Assembly: GCF_004364325.1 (NCBI RefSeq)
Contig: NZ_SOCP01000015.1
Location: forward strand, 124,001 to 188,000
Length of the DNA stretch: 64,000 nt
Direction: 5' to 3'
Origin: Actinophytocola oryzae
Lineage (GTDB): Bacteria > Actinomycetota > Actinomycetes > Mycobacteriales > Pseudonocardiaceae
Shown: piece by piece, positions 8,303-17,384 of the stretch
Numbering within the stretch: position 1 is the first letter of the stretch
How the letters are laid out: each line of letters opens with the position of its first letter
Position numbers and translations under genes: made by a program
The notes under the pieces: model-generated
Told to the model about the DNA's origin: nothing
What the model saw: only the letters and a program-made list of their open reading frames with translations
The model's database searches: none

Positions 8303-9216
8303 TGCGGCTCGTCGGTGTCGGCAAGCGGTACGGGCGTGGGCCGCTCGTCCTCGATCGCGTTCATCTCGAGGTCCGGGTCGGTGAGCCGCTCGTCGTGCAC
8401 GGGGCCAACGGGACCGGGAAGTCCACGTTGCTGCGTGTCATCGCCGGGTGTCTCGCGCCCAGCACCGGGCGGGTTACCGGTCGTCCCGCCACTGTCGGCT
8501 ATGTGCCGGACCGGTTTCCCGGACGGCTTCGCATGCCCGCCGACGCCTATCTCCGTCACCTGCGCCGGATTCGTCCCGGGCGGCCTGCCTCGGGTGATCC
8601 TCACGATCTTCTCGCGCGCCTCGGCTTTCGCGGTGGGCTGGACACGCCGATGAACCAGCTCTCCAAGGGCAACGCCCAGAAGGTCGGGCTCGCCCAGGCT
8701 CTCTGTGCCGGCGCCCCGTTGGTCGTTCTCGACGAGCCCTGGTCCGGTCTCGACGCTGACGCCCGCCCGGTGTTGACCTCCGCCGTCGCACGTCTCGTCG
8801 GCGACGGGATCGCGGTGGTGCTCGCCGACCACACGCGCACCGCGGTGACCTTGCCCGGGCATCGGTCCGTGCTGCTTCTCGACACCGGACTCGCCGAGAC
8901 CGCCCCCGGACTTGTCGAGCCCGGCGGGGCGGACTTCGGTCTTGTCGACGGCGGCGGGACAGTCGGGCCGGGTCCTGTCGGGAACGGCGGGGCCGGGGTT
9001 CGGATCGGCGAGGGTTCCGGGGGTCGGCGGGTCGCGGTCACTTTGTGGTGTGTCGCGCCTGACCGGGTCGCGGGGCGGCTCGGTGTGTTCGGGGTCGTCG
9101 AGCGGCGGGTCGACGGGCTCGTGCTCCTGGTCGACGCCGCGAGCGTGGATGACCTGTTGCGGGCCGCTCTCGGTCTCGGGTGTTCCGTTCGGGAGGTGCG
9201 CGAGTGCGTCCGCTGA
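8299..9216 (+). CDS. ABC transporter ATP-binding protein
   Basis: A 305-residue ABC ATPase. Walker A is GANGTGKST (about residues 36-44), the signature is LSKGNAQKV (about 121-129, replacing LSGGQ) and Walker B is LVVLDEPWSGLD (about 142-153), followed by an ADHTR switch-like histidine. The last 100 residues after the ATPase core are Gly/Val rich and not recognised. It overlaps its neighbours on both sides. With the next gene, which encodes a small membrane protein, it probably forms an exporter of unknown substrate controlled by PadR. Confidence 0.9.
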   Translation: MMRLVGVGKRYGRGPLVLDRVHLEVRVGEPLVVHGANGTGKSTLLRVIAGCLAPSTGRVTGRPATVGYVPDRFPGRLRMPADAYLRHLRRIRPGRPASGDPHDLLARLGFRGGLDTPMNQLSKGNAQKVGLAQALCAGAPLVVLDEPWSGLDADARPVLTSAVARLVGDGIAVVLADHTRTAVTLPGHRSVLLLDTGLAETAPGLVEPGGADFGLVDGGGTVGPGPVGNGGAGVRIGEGSGGRRVAVTLWCVAPDRVAGRLGVFGVVERRVDGLVLLVDAASVDDLLRAALGLGCSVREVRECVR

Positions 9217-9857
9217 TCGCCCTGGTGCGTTACCTCGCGTCGGACCTCCTGCGGTCCCAGCGGTTCCTGCTTCCCATCCTGCTCTACGTGCTCCTCCTCG
9301 CACCGCTGTTCAAGGAGGATCCCGGGCCACCGCCGCAATCGTGGACCGTCACCGCCCTGGCGCTCTACCCCGTCTCCTGCTGGCTCGCCGTCATCGTCGC
9401 CAACACCGAGGATTCCGGGCAGCGCGATGTCACCATCGCCGCCGCGGGCAGGCGTGGCCGGGTCGCCGCCGGTGTGCTCCTCACGTGCCTGCTCGCCGAC
9501 CTGCTGCTCGTCGCCGTCGCCGTGTGCTGGCCGATGCTCACCACCGGGTACGCCTTCTCGGCGCACGTCGTCGTCGCGGGTGTGCTCGGGCACGCCGCGG
9601 TCGCCTCCACGGGCACGGCGATCGGGCTCGTGTGTGGACGGCCGGTCGTGCGCAGCGTCGGCTGGAGCGTCGTCCTGGCCGGCGGCGCCCTGTTCCTGAC
9701 CGTGAGCCAACCCTGGCTGCCGCCCGTGGGCAGCACCCTCGATGCCCTCAGCGGCACGGCCGCGTCCACCCTCACTCTCGCCGCGCAGGCCGCCATCGGG
9801 CTGGTGCTCTCGGGCGCGGCCGCCGGGGTGACCGCGTTCGTCCAGGGGCGTCGTTAG
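9204..9857 (+). CDS. ABC transporter membrane subunit (putative)
   Basis: A 217-residue integral membrane protein with about six hydrophobic segments (for example FLLPILLYVLLLAPLF, LLTCLLADLLLVAVAV, TLAAQAAIGLVLSGAAAGV). The GTG at 9204 was chosen because GGGAGGTG lies 5 nt upstream and the residues before it are outside the membrane pattern. It overlaps the ATPase gene by 13 nt. It resembles ABC-2-type permease halves in size and position, but no family motif is plain. Its stop codon interlocks with that of the convergent exporter gene. Confidence 0.75.
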   Translation: MRPLIALVRYLASDLLRSQRFLLPILLYVLLLAPLFKEDPGPPPQSWTVTALALYPVSCWLAVIVANTEDSGQRDVTIAAAGRRGRVAAGVLLTCLLADLLLVAVAVCWPMLTTGYAFSAHVVVAGVLGHAAVASTGTAIGLVCGRPVVRSVGWSVVLAGGALFLTVSQPWLPPVGSTLDALSGTAASTLTLAAQAAIGLVLSGAAAGVTAFVQGRR

Positions 9858-11728
9858 GCGACCGTCGTCGTCTCGGCGAACTGGGTCGTGTACAGCTCCT
9901 CGTACCTCCCTCCCCGCGCCAACAGCGACTCGTGGGTGCCGCGTTCGACGATCCGGCCGTCCTCCACCACGAGGATCAGGTCCGCGGCACGCACGGTCGA
10001 GAGCCGGTGGGCGATCACCAGCGCCGAACGCCCCGACAAGGCCTCCGCGAGCGCCTCCTGCAGCGCCGCCTCGGACGTCGAGTCCAGGTGGGCCGTCGCT
10101 TCGTCGAGGATCACCAGGCGCTGCTTGGCCAGCAGCAGCCGCGCGATCGTCAGGCGTTGGCGTTCGCCGCCCGACAACCGGTAGCCCCGCTCCCCCACGA
10201 TCGTGTCCAGCCCGTCGGGCAGCGAGCGGATCAGGGTGTCCAGGCGGGCCCTGGCGAGGGCCTCCCACAGGTCGTCCTCCGACGCGGCGGGTGCCGCGAA
10301 CAGCAGGTTCGACCGCACCGACTCGTGGAACAGGTGACCGTCCTGGGTCACCATGCCCATCGACTCGCGCAGCGACGCGAACGACACGTCCCGGACGTCC
10401 ACACCGGACAGCCGGATGGCGCCGGAGTCCACGTCGTAGAGCCGCGGCACCAGCGAGGCGATCGTGGACTTGCCCGCACCCGACGAGCCGACCAACGCCA
10501 CCAGCTGTCCCGGTTCGAGGCGGAACGACACGTCGTGCAGGATCTCGACGCCGCCGCGGGTGTCGAGCTTCGCGACCTCCTCCAGCGACGCGAGCGACAC
10601 CTCGGACGCCGCGGGGTAGGCGAACGACACGTGGTCGAACTCGACCGACACCGGCCCGTCGGGCACGGCCACCGCGTCGGGCTTCTCCTCGATGAGCGGC
10701 CGCAGGTCCAGCACCTCGAAGACCCGCTCGAACGACACCAGCGCGCTCATCACCTCGACCCGTGCGCTGGCGAGCGAGGTCAGCGGCGCGTACAGGCGGG
10801 TCAGCAGGAACGCCAGCGACACGACCGCACCGGCCTCCAGTGTCCCGGCGAACGCGAACCAGCCGCCGACCCCGTACACCAGCGCGAGCGCGAGCGCCCC
10901 GACGAGCGTGAGTGCCGTCATGAACACGGCCTGGGACATCGCCCCGCGCACTCCGATGTCCGCCACGCGCCGCGCCCGGGCCGCGAACTCGGCCGACTCG
11001 TCGGCGGGACGGCCGAACAGCTTCACCAGGGTCGCACCCGGCGCGGAGAACCGCTCGGTCATCTGCGTGCTCATGGTCGAGTTGTGGTTGGCCGCCTCAC
11101 GTTCGAGCCTGGCCAGCCGGGCGCCCATCCGCCGCGCGGGCACCACGAACACGGGTAGGAGCACCAGCGCCATCACCGTGATCTGCCACGACACCCCGAT
11201 CATCACCGCGAGGGTCAGCACCAGCATCACGACGTTGGACAGCACCCCGGACAGCGTCGAGGAGAACGCGTGCTGCGCGCTCACCACGTCGTTGTTCAGC
11301 CGCGACACGAGCGCACCGGTGCGGGTCCGCATGAAGAACGCGACCGGCATCTTCTGCACGTGGTCGAACACGGCCGTGCGTAAGTGCAGGATCAGGCCCT
11401 CACCGATCCGCGACGACAGCCACCGCGCGACCAGCCCCAGCGCGGCCTCCGCGACGGCGATCACCGCGATCAGCACGGCCAGCAGCACCACCAGGCGCAG
11501 CGACGAACGCGCCACGATCGCGTCCACCACCGAACCCGCGAGCACCGGTGTGGCCACGGCGAGGACCGCGGTCACCACCGACAGCAGCAGGAACCACGCG
11601 AGCAGCCGCCGGTGCGGCACGGCGAAGGCGCCGATCCGGCGTAACGTCGCCGCAGAGAAGGGTCTGCGGTCGTCCGGCGCGTACATCGCGTTGTGCAGCG
11701 ACATCCACGCCGTGGTCTCCATGTCCAT
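9854..11728 (-). CDS. ABC exporter, fused permease and ATPase (MsbA/LmrA type)
   Basis: A 624-residue half-transporter. Residues 35-320 are a type I exporter transmembrane domain with six helices (for example LLAWFLLLSVVTAVLAVATPVLAG region). Residues 360-600 are the ATPase with Walker A GSSGAGKST (about 432), Q-loop MVTQDGHLF, signature LSGGERQRL (about 535), Walker B LVILDEAT and the H-loop IAHRLSTV. The architecture is that of multidrug or lipid exporters. It stands alone, convergent with the PadR operon, its TAA overlapping the TAG of the neighbour. Substrate unknown. Confidence 0.95.
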   Translation of the reverse strand: MDMETTAWMSLHNAMYAPDDRRPFSAATLRRIGAFAVPHRRLLAWFLLLSVVTAVLAVATPVLAGSVVDAIVARSSLRLVVLLAVLIAVIAVAEAALGLVARWLSSRIGEGLILHLRTAVFDHVQKMPVAFFMRTRTGALVSRLNNDVVSAQHAFSSTLSGVLSNVVMLVLTLAVMIGVSWQITVMALVLLPVFVVPARRMGARLARLEREAANHNSTMSTQMTERFSAPGATLVKLFGRPADESAEFAARARRVADIGVRGAMSQAVFMTALTLVGALALALVYGVGGWFAFAGTLEAGAVVSLAFLLTRLYAPLTSLASARVEVMSALVSFERVFEVLDLRPLIEEKPDAVAVPDGPVSVEFDHVSFAYPAASEVSLASLEEVAKLDTRGGVEILHDVSFRLEPGQLVALVGSSGAGKSTIASLVPRLYDVDSGAIRLSGVDVRDVSFASLRESMGMVTQDGHLFHESVRSNLLFAAPAASEDDLWEALARARLDTLIRSLPDGLDTIVGERGYRLSGGERQRLTIARLLLAKQRLVILDEATAHLDSTSEAALQEALAEALSGRSALVIAHRLSTVRAADLILVVEDGRIVERGTHESLLARGGRYEELYTTQFAETTTVA

Positions 11729-11796
11729 GAGGGCACCTTCGCACGGTCCACCGACAGTTCCGGTTCCCGACCGTAGGAGCTACACCGAACTGGAGG

Positions 11797-12624
11797 TCAA
11801 GGCCGAGAAACGCCGACCGGGTTCGCCATCGGCATCAGGCCCGAGTCCCACACGGCCGCCACCGACGGTGCGAGCACCTCGACCACCTCGTCGACCGGCA
11901 GCGACGACAGACCGCCCTGCCACGCGAGGGCGTCGGTCATGTCCTCCACCGAGTCGAGCACCGCCGAGCCCGCCGGGGTGAGGCCGTCCGAGAACAGCAG
12001 GTCCCGCTCGACGAGCGACTCGCGCGCCGCCGACCACTCCTGCGCCGACCAGCCCCGCACCTGCCGCATCGCCTCGGGGTCGAACCCGGTGCGCGCCAGC
12101 TGGAGGTGCATGCCGTCCAACCCGGACAGTCCGGCCGTCATGAGCGCGGCGATGTGCCCGTCGCCCCGGTGCTCCCGCAGCGTGGTCGCGACCTGCCACA
12201 ACGCCGCGACCGGGTCCTCGGACAGCGGCAGCACCGCGTTGGCCGCGCCCAGCGGGCGTGCCGTCGCCGCCAGCCGCAGCGGCGAGAGCAACGCGACCGC
12301 CGACGCGCACGCCACCTCGGACACCCCGATCCCGCGCAGCACCTGGGCGGCCACCGACGAACGGGCGCTCAGGCAGGCCTCCACCGAGGAACGGGTCCAC
12401 GCCGCGGGCAGCGCCTTGGCCACCATGCCCGGCTCGAACACACCGAACATCGCGACCACGCCTGGCGCGTCCACCGGCCCGAGCGGAGCGGCGCGGAACG
12501 CGAAGTAGGTGTCCCAGTAGCCGCGCAGCCCGATCGCCTTGCCCGCCTCGCGGACCTCGGGGGTGAAGTACTGGACCCCGTGGAGCGGTTCGAGGGTGGA
12601 CCACAGTCGGCGCGCGGCGTGCAT
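11797..12624 (-). CDS. SCO6745 family protein (SalK-like)
   Basis: A soluble alpha-helical protein of about 275 residues. It matches the actinobacterial SCO6745/SalK group: an N-terminal ARRLWSTLEPLHGVQYF motif (residues 3-19), the GYWDTYFAFRAAPLG segment, and the repeated W-x-x-A-helix pattern (ALPAAW, ALWQVATTLREHRGDGH). The family is often annotated as HTH-containing but its function is not established. The ATG at 12624 begins the conserved N-terminus; an upstream ATG at 12660 would add 12 weakly conserved residues. It is divergent from the GH92 gene. Confidence 0.8.
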   Translation of the reverse strand: MHAARRLWSTLEPLHGVQYFTPEVREAGKAIGLRGYWDTYFAFRAAPLGPVDAPGVVAMFGVFEPGMVAKALPAAWTRSSVEACLSARSSVAAQVLRGIGVSEVACASAVALLSPLRLAATARPLGAANAVLPLSEDPVAALWQVATTLREHRGDGHIAALMTAGLSGLDGMHLQLARTGFDPEAMRQVRGWSAQEWSAARESLVERDLLFSDGLTPAGSAVLDSVEDMTDALAWQGGLSSLPVDEVVEVLAPSVAAVWDSGLMPMANPVGVSRP

Positions 12625-12680
12625 GACGGCATTCAATAGGATCACGGCCACGCCGGCCACCTCCAGCGGGGAGCGGAACT

Positions 12681-15600
12681 GTGACCACCCGGGGCTTCTT
12701 CTCGTCCTTCGAGAACACCGACCCGCCGCTGACCTGGACAGACACGACCGACCTCGACGGCAACGACGTGCCGAGAGCGGCGGGCGCGACCCTGAGCACC
12801 AGGGAAGGCGCCGGCCCCACCAGGCCCGCCACCGCCAAGCCGCGGGTGGGCTTCACGGGTGTGCAAGCCATGCGGTACGCGGGCAGCCACACCGCCGCAG
12901 GGCCGGGCAGCGTCACCAACAGGCTCTTCCTGCTCGAGGTGGCGATCACCGACGACACCGAGCTGTCCTACGTGATTCTCCCCGAGTCCACCGGCGACGA
13001 CCTGCGCTTCCCCAGCACGTTCGTGGCACTCGACCTGGTGTTCTCCGACGGGACGAGCCTCAGCGACCTCGGCGCGCGCGACCAGCTCGGGTTCCCGCTC
13101 ACCGCGCGCGGGCAGGGCGAGTCGAAGGCGCTCACCCCCGACCAGTGGAACCTGCGCAGGGTGCGGCTGGGCGCGGCGGCAGGCAGGACCGCGGTGCGCG
13201 CTGTCCTCACCTACGACAACCCGGACGGCCCGGCCCAGTTCGCGGGCTGGCTCGACGACGTCTCCATCGCCGAACGCCCCCTGCCCGAGGACAGGCGCCC
13301 GGTCGACCACGTGGTCACGACCCGAGGCACCGACTCCACCAGGGCGTACTCGCGCGGCAACACCATCCCCGCCACGGCCGTGCCGCACGGCTTCACGTTC
13401 TGGACCCCGGTCACCGACGCGGGCGCGCACGGCTGGCTCTACAGCTACCACCGCCGCAACACCGAGCAGAACCTGCCGGCGCTGGAGGCGTTGGCCGCGA
13501 GCCACCTGCCCAGCCCGTGGATGGGTGACCGGCAGACCTTCCAGGTGCTGCCCTCGGTCGCGCCGAAACGCCCGAGCACCAGGCGCCGCAGGCGACGGCT
13601 CACGTTTCGCCACGGCAACGAGCTGGCCCGCCCGCACCACTACCGGGTGCGGTTCACCAACGGTGTCGTCGCCGAGGTCGCGCCCGCCGACCACGCGGCG
13701 ATCCTGCGGTTCGCGTTCCCCGGCGAGGACGCGAACCTCGTCCTGGACAACATCACCCGCCACGCCCGGCTCACCATCGACCCGGTCGCCGGCGTGGTAA
13801 CGGGCTATTCGGACGTCCGGAGTGGACTGTCCGAGGGCGCGGGCAGGATGTTCTTCTACGCGACGTTCGACCGTGCCGTCACCGGCAGCGGCAGGCTGTG
13901 GCGGGGGCTGTCCCGCAAGGTGAGCGGCTACCTGAAGTTCGAGCCGGACGTCGACGGCCCGACCGTGGTCACCATGCGCGTGGGCACGTCGCTGATCAGC
14001 GTCGCGCAGGCGAAGAAGAACCTGTGGCTGGAGATCGCCGACGCCGACACGTTCGAGACGGTCCTGGGCCGGGCCGCCAACCAGTGGGACGAGGTCCTGT
14101 CCCGGGTCGAGGTCGAGGCGGCCACGGAGGACCAGCTCACGACCCTGTACTCCAACCTCTACCGGCTCTACCTCTACCCCAACAGCGGCCACGAGAACAC
14201 CGGCACCGACGAGGTGCCCAACGTCGCCCACGCGAGCCCGGTGCTGCCGTCGGCCAGGAAGGACACCCCGACCCACACCGGCAAGGCCGTCGAGGCGGGC
14301 AGGATCTACGTCAACAACGGCTTCTGGGACACCTACCGCACGGTCTGGCCCGCCTACACCCTGCTCACCCCCAACCACGCGGGTGAGCTGGTCGACGGGT
14401 TCGTGCAGCAGTACCGCGAGGGCGGCTGGATCGCACGCTGGTCCTCCCCCGGCTACGCCGACCTGATGACCGGCACCAGCTCCGACGTCGCGTTCGCCGA
14501 CGCCTACCGCAAGGGCGTGCGCGGCTTCGACGTCCGGTCCGCCTACGACGCGGCCGTCCGCAACGCGACCGTCACCCCCGACCGCGACGGCGTGGGCCGC
14601 AAGGGCCTCGACCGCTCGATCTTCCTCGGCTACACCCCCACCTCGACGGAGTACGGCCTGTCGTGGACGCTCGAAGGCTGCCTCAACGACTTCGCCATCG
14701 CGGGCCTCGCCAAGGAGTTCGGCGACACCGAGCTGCACGACTACCTGCTCGACCGGGCCATGAACTACGTCCACTCCTTCGACCCGGCCACCGGCTTCTT
14801 CCAGGGACGCAAGGACAACGGGCAGCTGCGCCACGCGCCGGACCGGTTCGACCCGCGCGCGTGGGGCGGTGACTTCGTCGAGACCAACGGCTGGAACACC
14901 GCGTTCAGCGTGCCGCACGACGGCGCCGGTCTCGCGAGCCTGCTCGGCGGGCGGGCGGCGCTGGCGGCCAAGCTCGACGAGTTCTTCGCCACCGCCGAGA
15001 CCGGGCGCTCGCGTGGCGCGTACCGGCGCACCATCCACGAGATGACCGAGGCCCGCGACGTGCGGATGGGCCAGTACGGGCACAGCAACCAGCCCTCGCA
15101 CCACATCATCTACATGTACGCCCACGCGGGTCAGGCCTGGCGGATCCAGGAGAAGGTCCGCGAGGTCATGTCGCGGCTCTACGCGGGCAGCGAGATCGGC
15201 CAGGGCTACTGCGGCGACGAGGACAACGGCGAGATGTCGGCGTGGTGGCTGTTCAGCGCGCTCGGGTTCTACCCGCTGCGGATGGGCAGCCCGGAGTACG
15301 TGATCGGCTCACCGCTGTTCCGCAGGGCGGTGGTGCGCATGGACAACGGCAACGAGCTGGTCGTCGACGCCCCCAACAACAGCCGGGAGAACGTCTACGT
15401 GCAGGGACTCACGGTCAACGGCACGCCGTGGGACCGGGTGTTCCTGCCACACGAGATGATCGCGGGCGGCGGCACCCTCTACTTCCGGATGGGGCCGCGA
15501 CCGTCCACCTGGGGCTGCAACCCCGACGCGCTGCCCGCCTCGCTCACGCAGGACGGGGCGGTGCCGACGACCATGCGCGACATCACGTGCGCGGTCGACG

Positions 15601-15974
15601 GCCACGGCGAGGGCAGCGACGGCATCAACGTCGCCGCCCTGTTCGACGACACCAGCCGCACACAGGTCACCTTCCGCACACCGACGCCGTGGCTCGCCTA
15701 CCGCCTGCCCGGCCAGGGCGCCGAGGTCCGGTACTACACGCTGACCTCCGGTGCACGCGGCGACGACCCGAGGTCCTGGACGCTGCGCGGCTCCGACGAC
15801 GGCGCACAGTGGACGGTCGTGGACGAGCGGGTGGGCGAGAGCTTCCGCTGGCGCCGCCAGACCCGGCCGTTCTCGGTCTCCCGCCCCGGCACTTACCGCC
15901 AGTACCGGCTCGACGTCTCGGCGAGCGCGCGCGGCGAGGCCGTGTCGCTGAGCCAGGTGGAGCTGCTGGCGTGA
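12681..15974 (+). CDS. GH92 family alpha-mannosidase
   Basis: A 1097-residue glycosidase of family GH92 (calcium-dependent exo-alpha-mannosidases). The N-terminal beta-rich domain (to about residue 330) is followed by the (alpha/alpha)6 barrel with family signatures GFWDTYRTVWPAYTLL (about 545), YGLSWTLEGCLNDFAIA (about 660) and CGDEDNGEMSAWWLFS (about 845), which carry the catalytic acids. The last 150 residues resemble an F5/8-type carbohydrate-binding domain (WTLRGSDDGAQWTVV). The GTG start at 12681 follows GGGGAG. No signal peptide or membrane helix is visible, so it looks cytoplasmic as written or uses an unrecognised export route. A terminator follows. It acts on mannose-rich glycans (family knowledge). 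Confidence 0.92.
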   Translation: MTTRGFFSSFENTDPPLTWTDTTDLDGNDVPRAAGATLSTREGAGPTRPATAKPRVGFTGVQAMRYAGSHTAAGPGSVTNRLFLLEVAITDDTELSYVILPESTGDDLRFPSTFVALDLVFSDGTSLSDLGARDQLGFPLTARGQGESKALTPDQWNLRRVRLGAAAGRTAVRAVLTYDNPDGPAQFAGWLDDVSIAERPLPEDRRPVDHVVTTRGTDSTRAYSRGNTIPATAVPHGFTFWTPVTDAGAHGWLYSYHRRNTEQNLPALEALAASHLPSPWMGDRQTFQVLPSVAPKRPSTRRRRRRLTFRHGNELARPHHYRVRFTNGVVAEVAPADHAAILRFAFPGEDANLVLDNITRHARLTIDPVAGVVTGYSDVRSGLSEGAGRMFFYATFDRAVTGSGRLWRGLSRKVSGYLKFEPDVDGPTVVTMRVGTSLISVAQAKKNLWLEIADADTFETVLGRAANQWDEVLSRVEVEAATEDQLTTLYSNLYRLYLYPNSGHENTGTDEVPNVAHASPVLPSARKDTPTHTGKAVEAGRIYVNNGFWDTYRTVWPAYTLLTPNHAGELVDGFVQQYREGGWIARWSSPGYADLMTGTSSDVAFADAYRKGVRGFDVRSAYDAAVRNATVTPDRDGVGRKGLDRSIFLGYTPTSTEYGLSWTLEGCLNDFAIAGLAKEFGDTELHDYLLDRAMNYVHSFDPATGFFQGRKDNGQLRHAPDRFDPRAWGGDFVETNGWNTAFSVPHDGAGLASLLGGRAALAAKLDEFFATAETGRSRGAYRRTIHEMTEARDVRMGQYGHSNQPSHHIIYMYAHAGQAWRIQEKVREVMSRLYAGSEIGQGYCGDEDNGEMSAWWLFSALGFYPLRMGSPEYVIGSPLFRRAVVRMDNGNELVVDAPNNSRENVYVQGLTVNGTPWDRVFLPHEMIAGGGTLYFRMGPRPSTWGCNPDALPASLTQDGAVPTTMRDITCAVDGHGEGSDGINVAALFDDTSRTQVTFRTPTPWLAYRLPGQGAEVRYYTLTSGARGDDPRSWTLRGSDDGAQWTVVDERVGESFRWRRQTRPFSVSRPGTYRQYRLDVSASARGEAVSLSQVELLA

Positions 15975-15977
15975 AGG

Positions 15978-16016
15978 GAGAGGGCGCCTCCCCGGTGACC
16001 GGGAAGACGCCCTCTC
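15978..16016. terminator. Bidirectional terminator between GH92 and the small membrane protein gene
   Basis: GAGAGGGCG (15978-15986) pairs perfectly with CGCCCTCTC (16008-16016), and the loop holds a second hairpin CCCGG-TGA-CCGGG. It lies 3 nt after the GH92 stop and 10 nt from the stop of the convergent gene, so it can serve both directions. Confidence 0.8.
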
Positions 16017-16025
16017 GGAGAGATG

Positions 16026-16535
16026 TCAGCGGGTCTTCGAAGCCTCGTACTGCTTGGCCGCGGCACCCATGATCAGCGCCAGTGCGATGATCGGCATGAT
16101 CAGGTACGCGAACCCGATCATCGCGCCCTGGATGATCCAGACGATGCTCAGCAGGATCTGCAGCGCACACGCGATGATCATGAGCTTGGAGCCCGTGCCC
16201 CCGAGTGCCTTGACCCCCGCCCAGATCAGCAGGCCGGCACCGACCAGGCCGACGATGGTCACGACCCACGCGATCGCCAGGCCGCCCTCGTCGACGTCGA
16301 ACCCACCGACCGACTCGTTGGCGGCGCTGGTCACCGCGCCGAGGATCGTCATCACGAGGATCGTGGAGATCAACGTGATACCGGCCTGGACGAACGCCAG
16401 CACCGCGGCACCCGTGACCGAACCTGGACGGGCCACCGGACCCCCGCTGTACTCCGGCGGCGCGGAAGGCATACTCCCGAAGCCCTCGCCCTGGTTGAAG
16501 TTGCCGGGGGGCTGCTGCCCGTACGGCTGTGACAT
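16026..16535 (-). CDS. Small membrane protein with a Pro/Gln/Gly-rich N-terminus (paralogue A)
   Basis: A 169-residue protein. Residues 1-38 are disordered and rich in Gln, Pro and Gly (SQPYGQQPPGNFNQGEGF), ending in the shared motif APPEYSGGPVARPGSVT. Four hydrophobic helices follow (VLAFVQAGITLISTILVM; AWVVTIVGLVGAGLLIWAG; KLMIIACALQILLSIVWII; AYLIMPIIALALIMGA). It is paralogous to the next gene upstream (16560-17267), which shares the PPEY-GP-RPG motif and the helix pattern. Such proteins occur widely in actinomycetes and have no assigned function. It shares the terminator at 15978-16016. Confidence 0.8.
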   Translation of the reverse strand: MSQPYGQQPPGNFNQGEGFGSMPSAPPEYSGGPVARPGSVTGAAVLAFVQAGITLISTILVMTILGAVTSAANESVGGFDVDEGGLAIAWVVTIVGLVGAGLLIWAGVKALGGTGSKLMIIACALQILLSIVWIIQGAMIGFAYLIMPIIALALIMGAAAKQYEASKTR

Positions 16536-16559
16536 GTTTGTTTACCCCTCTCGCGCGGC

Positions 16560-17267
16560 TCAGTGTCCGCGACGTGACTGCAAGAACTGCGTGGTGTTCG
16601 AACCGAGCGCCATGACGAGACTGATCGTCGGCATGATCGCGAAGAAGATGGCGATGCCGATGATCACGCCCTTGCCCGCGTCGACGAGATCGGCGTCGAT
16701 TCCCTCCGACTCGACGGCGGCGGCCTGGATGATCCAGTACACACAGACCGCCAGCTCGACGGCGGCCCCGGCGATGAGCAGCGCCCGACCCTTGCCGCCC
16801 ATGATCTGCACACCGCCCGCGATCAGCAGCGCGGCGCCGACGAGCTGCGCGACCACGATGAGCCACCCCAGGGCCACGTCGCCGCCGTTGCTGGTGCCCT
16901 GGGCGACACCGATGAGCATGAGGATGGTCGGGATCAGCGTGATGCCTGCCTGCACGTAGCCGAGCACCGCGGCCGCCGTGATCGTGCCCGGCCGCGGGAT
17001 CGGCCCTGAGCTGTACTCCGGCGGCGCGGCGGGCATGCTCCCGTACGGCGAGGCCTGCGGATAGCCCTGCGCCGGGGTCTGCGGATAGCCCTGCGGCTGG
17101 CCGTAGGCCGGGCTCTGGGGGTAACCCTGAGCAGGCTGTCCGTAGGGCGGGCTCTGCGGGTAACCCTGCGCCGGTTGTCCCTGGCCCGGCGTCTGCGGAT
17201 ACCCGCCCTGGGGGTACCCGCCCCCCTGCTGCCCAGGCTCCTGGCCGTATGGCTGTGTCATTACCAC
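16560..17267 (-). CDS. Small membrane protein with a long YPQ-repeat N-terminus (paralogue B)
   Basis: A 235-residue paralogue of the downstream gene, 24 nt away. The N-terminal 85 residues are repeats of G-Y-P-Q-(T/S)-P with AYGQ/PYGQ, a low-complexity tail typical of actinobacterial envelope proteins that can phase-separate or bind partners (general knowledge, not shown here). The motif APPEYSSGPIPRPGTIT precedes four hydrophobic helices (VLGYVQAGITLIPTILMLI; LIVVAQLVGAALLIAGG; LLIAGAAVELAVCVYWII; VIIGIAIFFAIMPTISLVM). Tandem duplication followed by divergence in tail length is the simplest origin. Confidence 0.8.
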   Translation of the reverse strand: MVMTQPYGQEPGQQGGGYPQGGYPQTPGQGQPAQGYPQSPPYGQPAQGYPQSPAYGQPQGYPQTPAQGYPQASPYGSMPAAPPEYSSGPIPRPGTITAAAVLGYVQAGITLIPTILMLIGVAQGTSNGGDVALGWLIVVAQLVGAALLIAGGVQIMGGKGRALLIAGAAVELAVCVYWIIQAAAVESEGIDADLVDAGKGVIIGIAIFFAIMPTISLVMALGSNTTQFLQSRRGH

Positions 17268-17384
17268 TCCTATGAACCCGCCGAGGCGGTGATGCTGAGT
17301 GCACAGATACTGGCACAGTCGTCAGGGTTTTCCCCGGTGTTTCACCCAGATCGTGACTGGGTTTTGCGTGACGGGAAGGCCAGG

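Noticed and set aside
12642..15125. An 827-codon minus-strand frame opposite the GH92 gene
   Set aside because: Shadow of the mannosidase; composition without any recognisable fold and no ribosome site.
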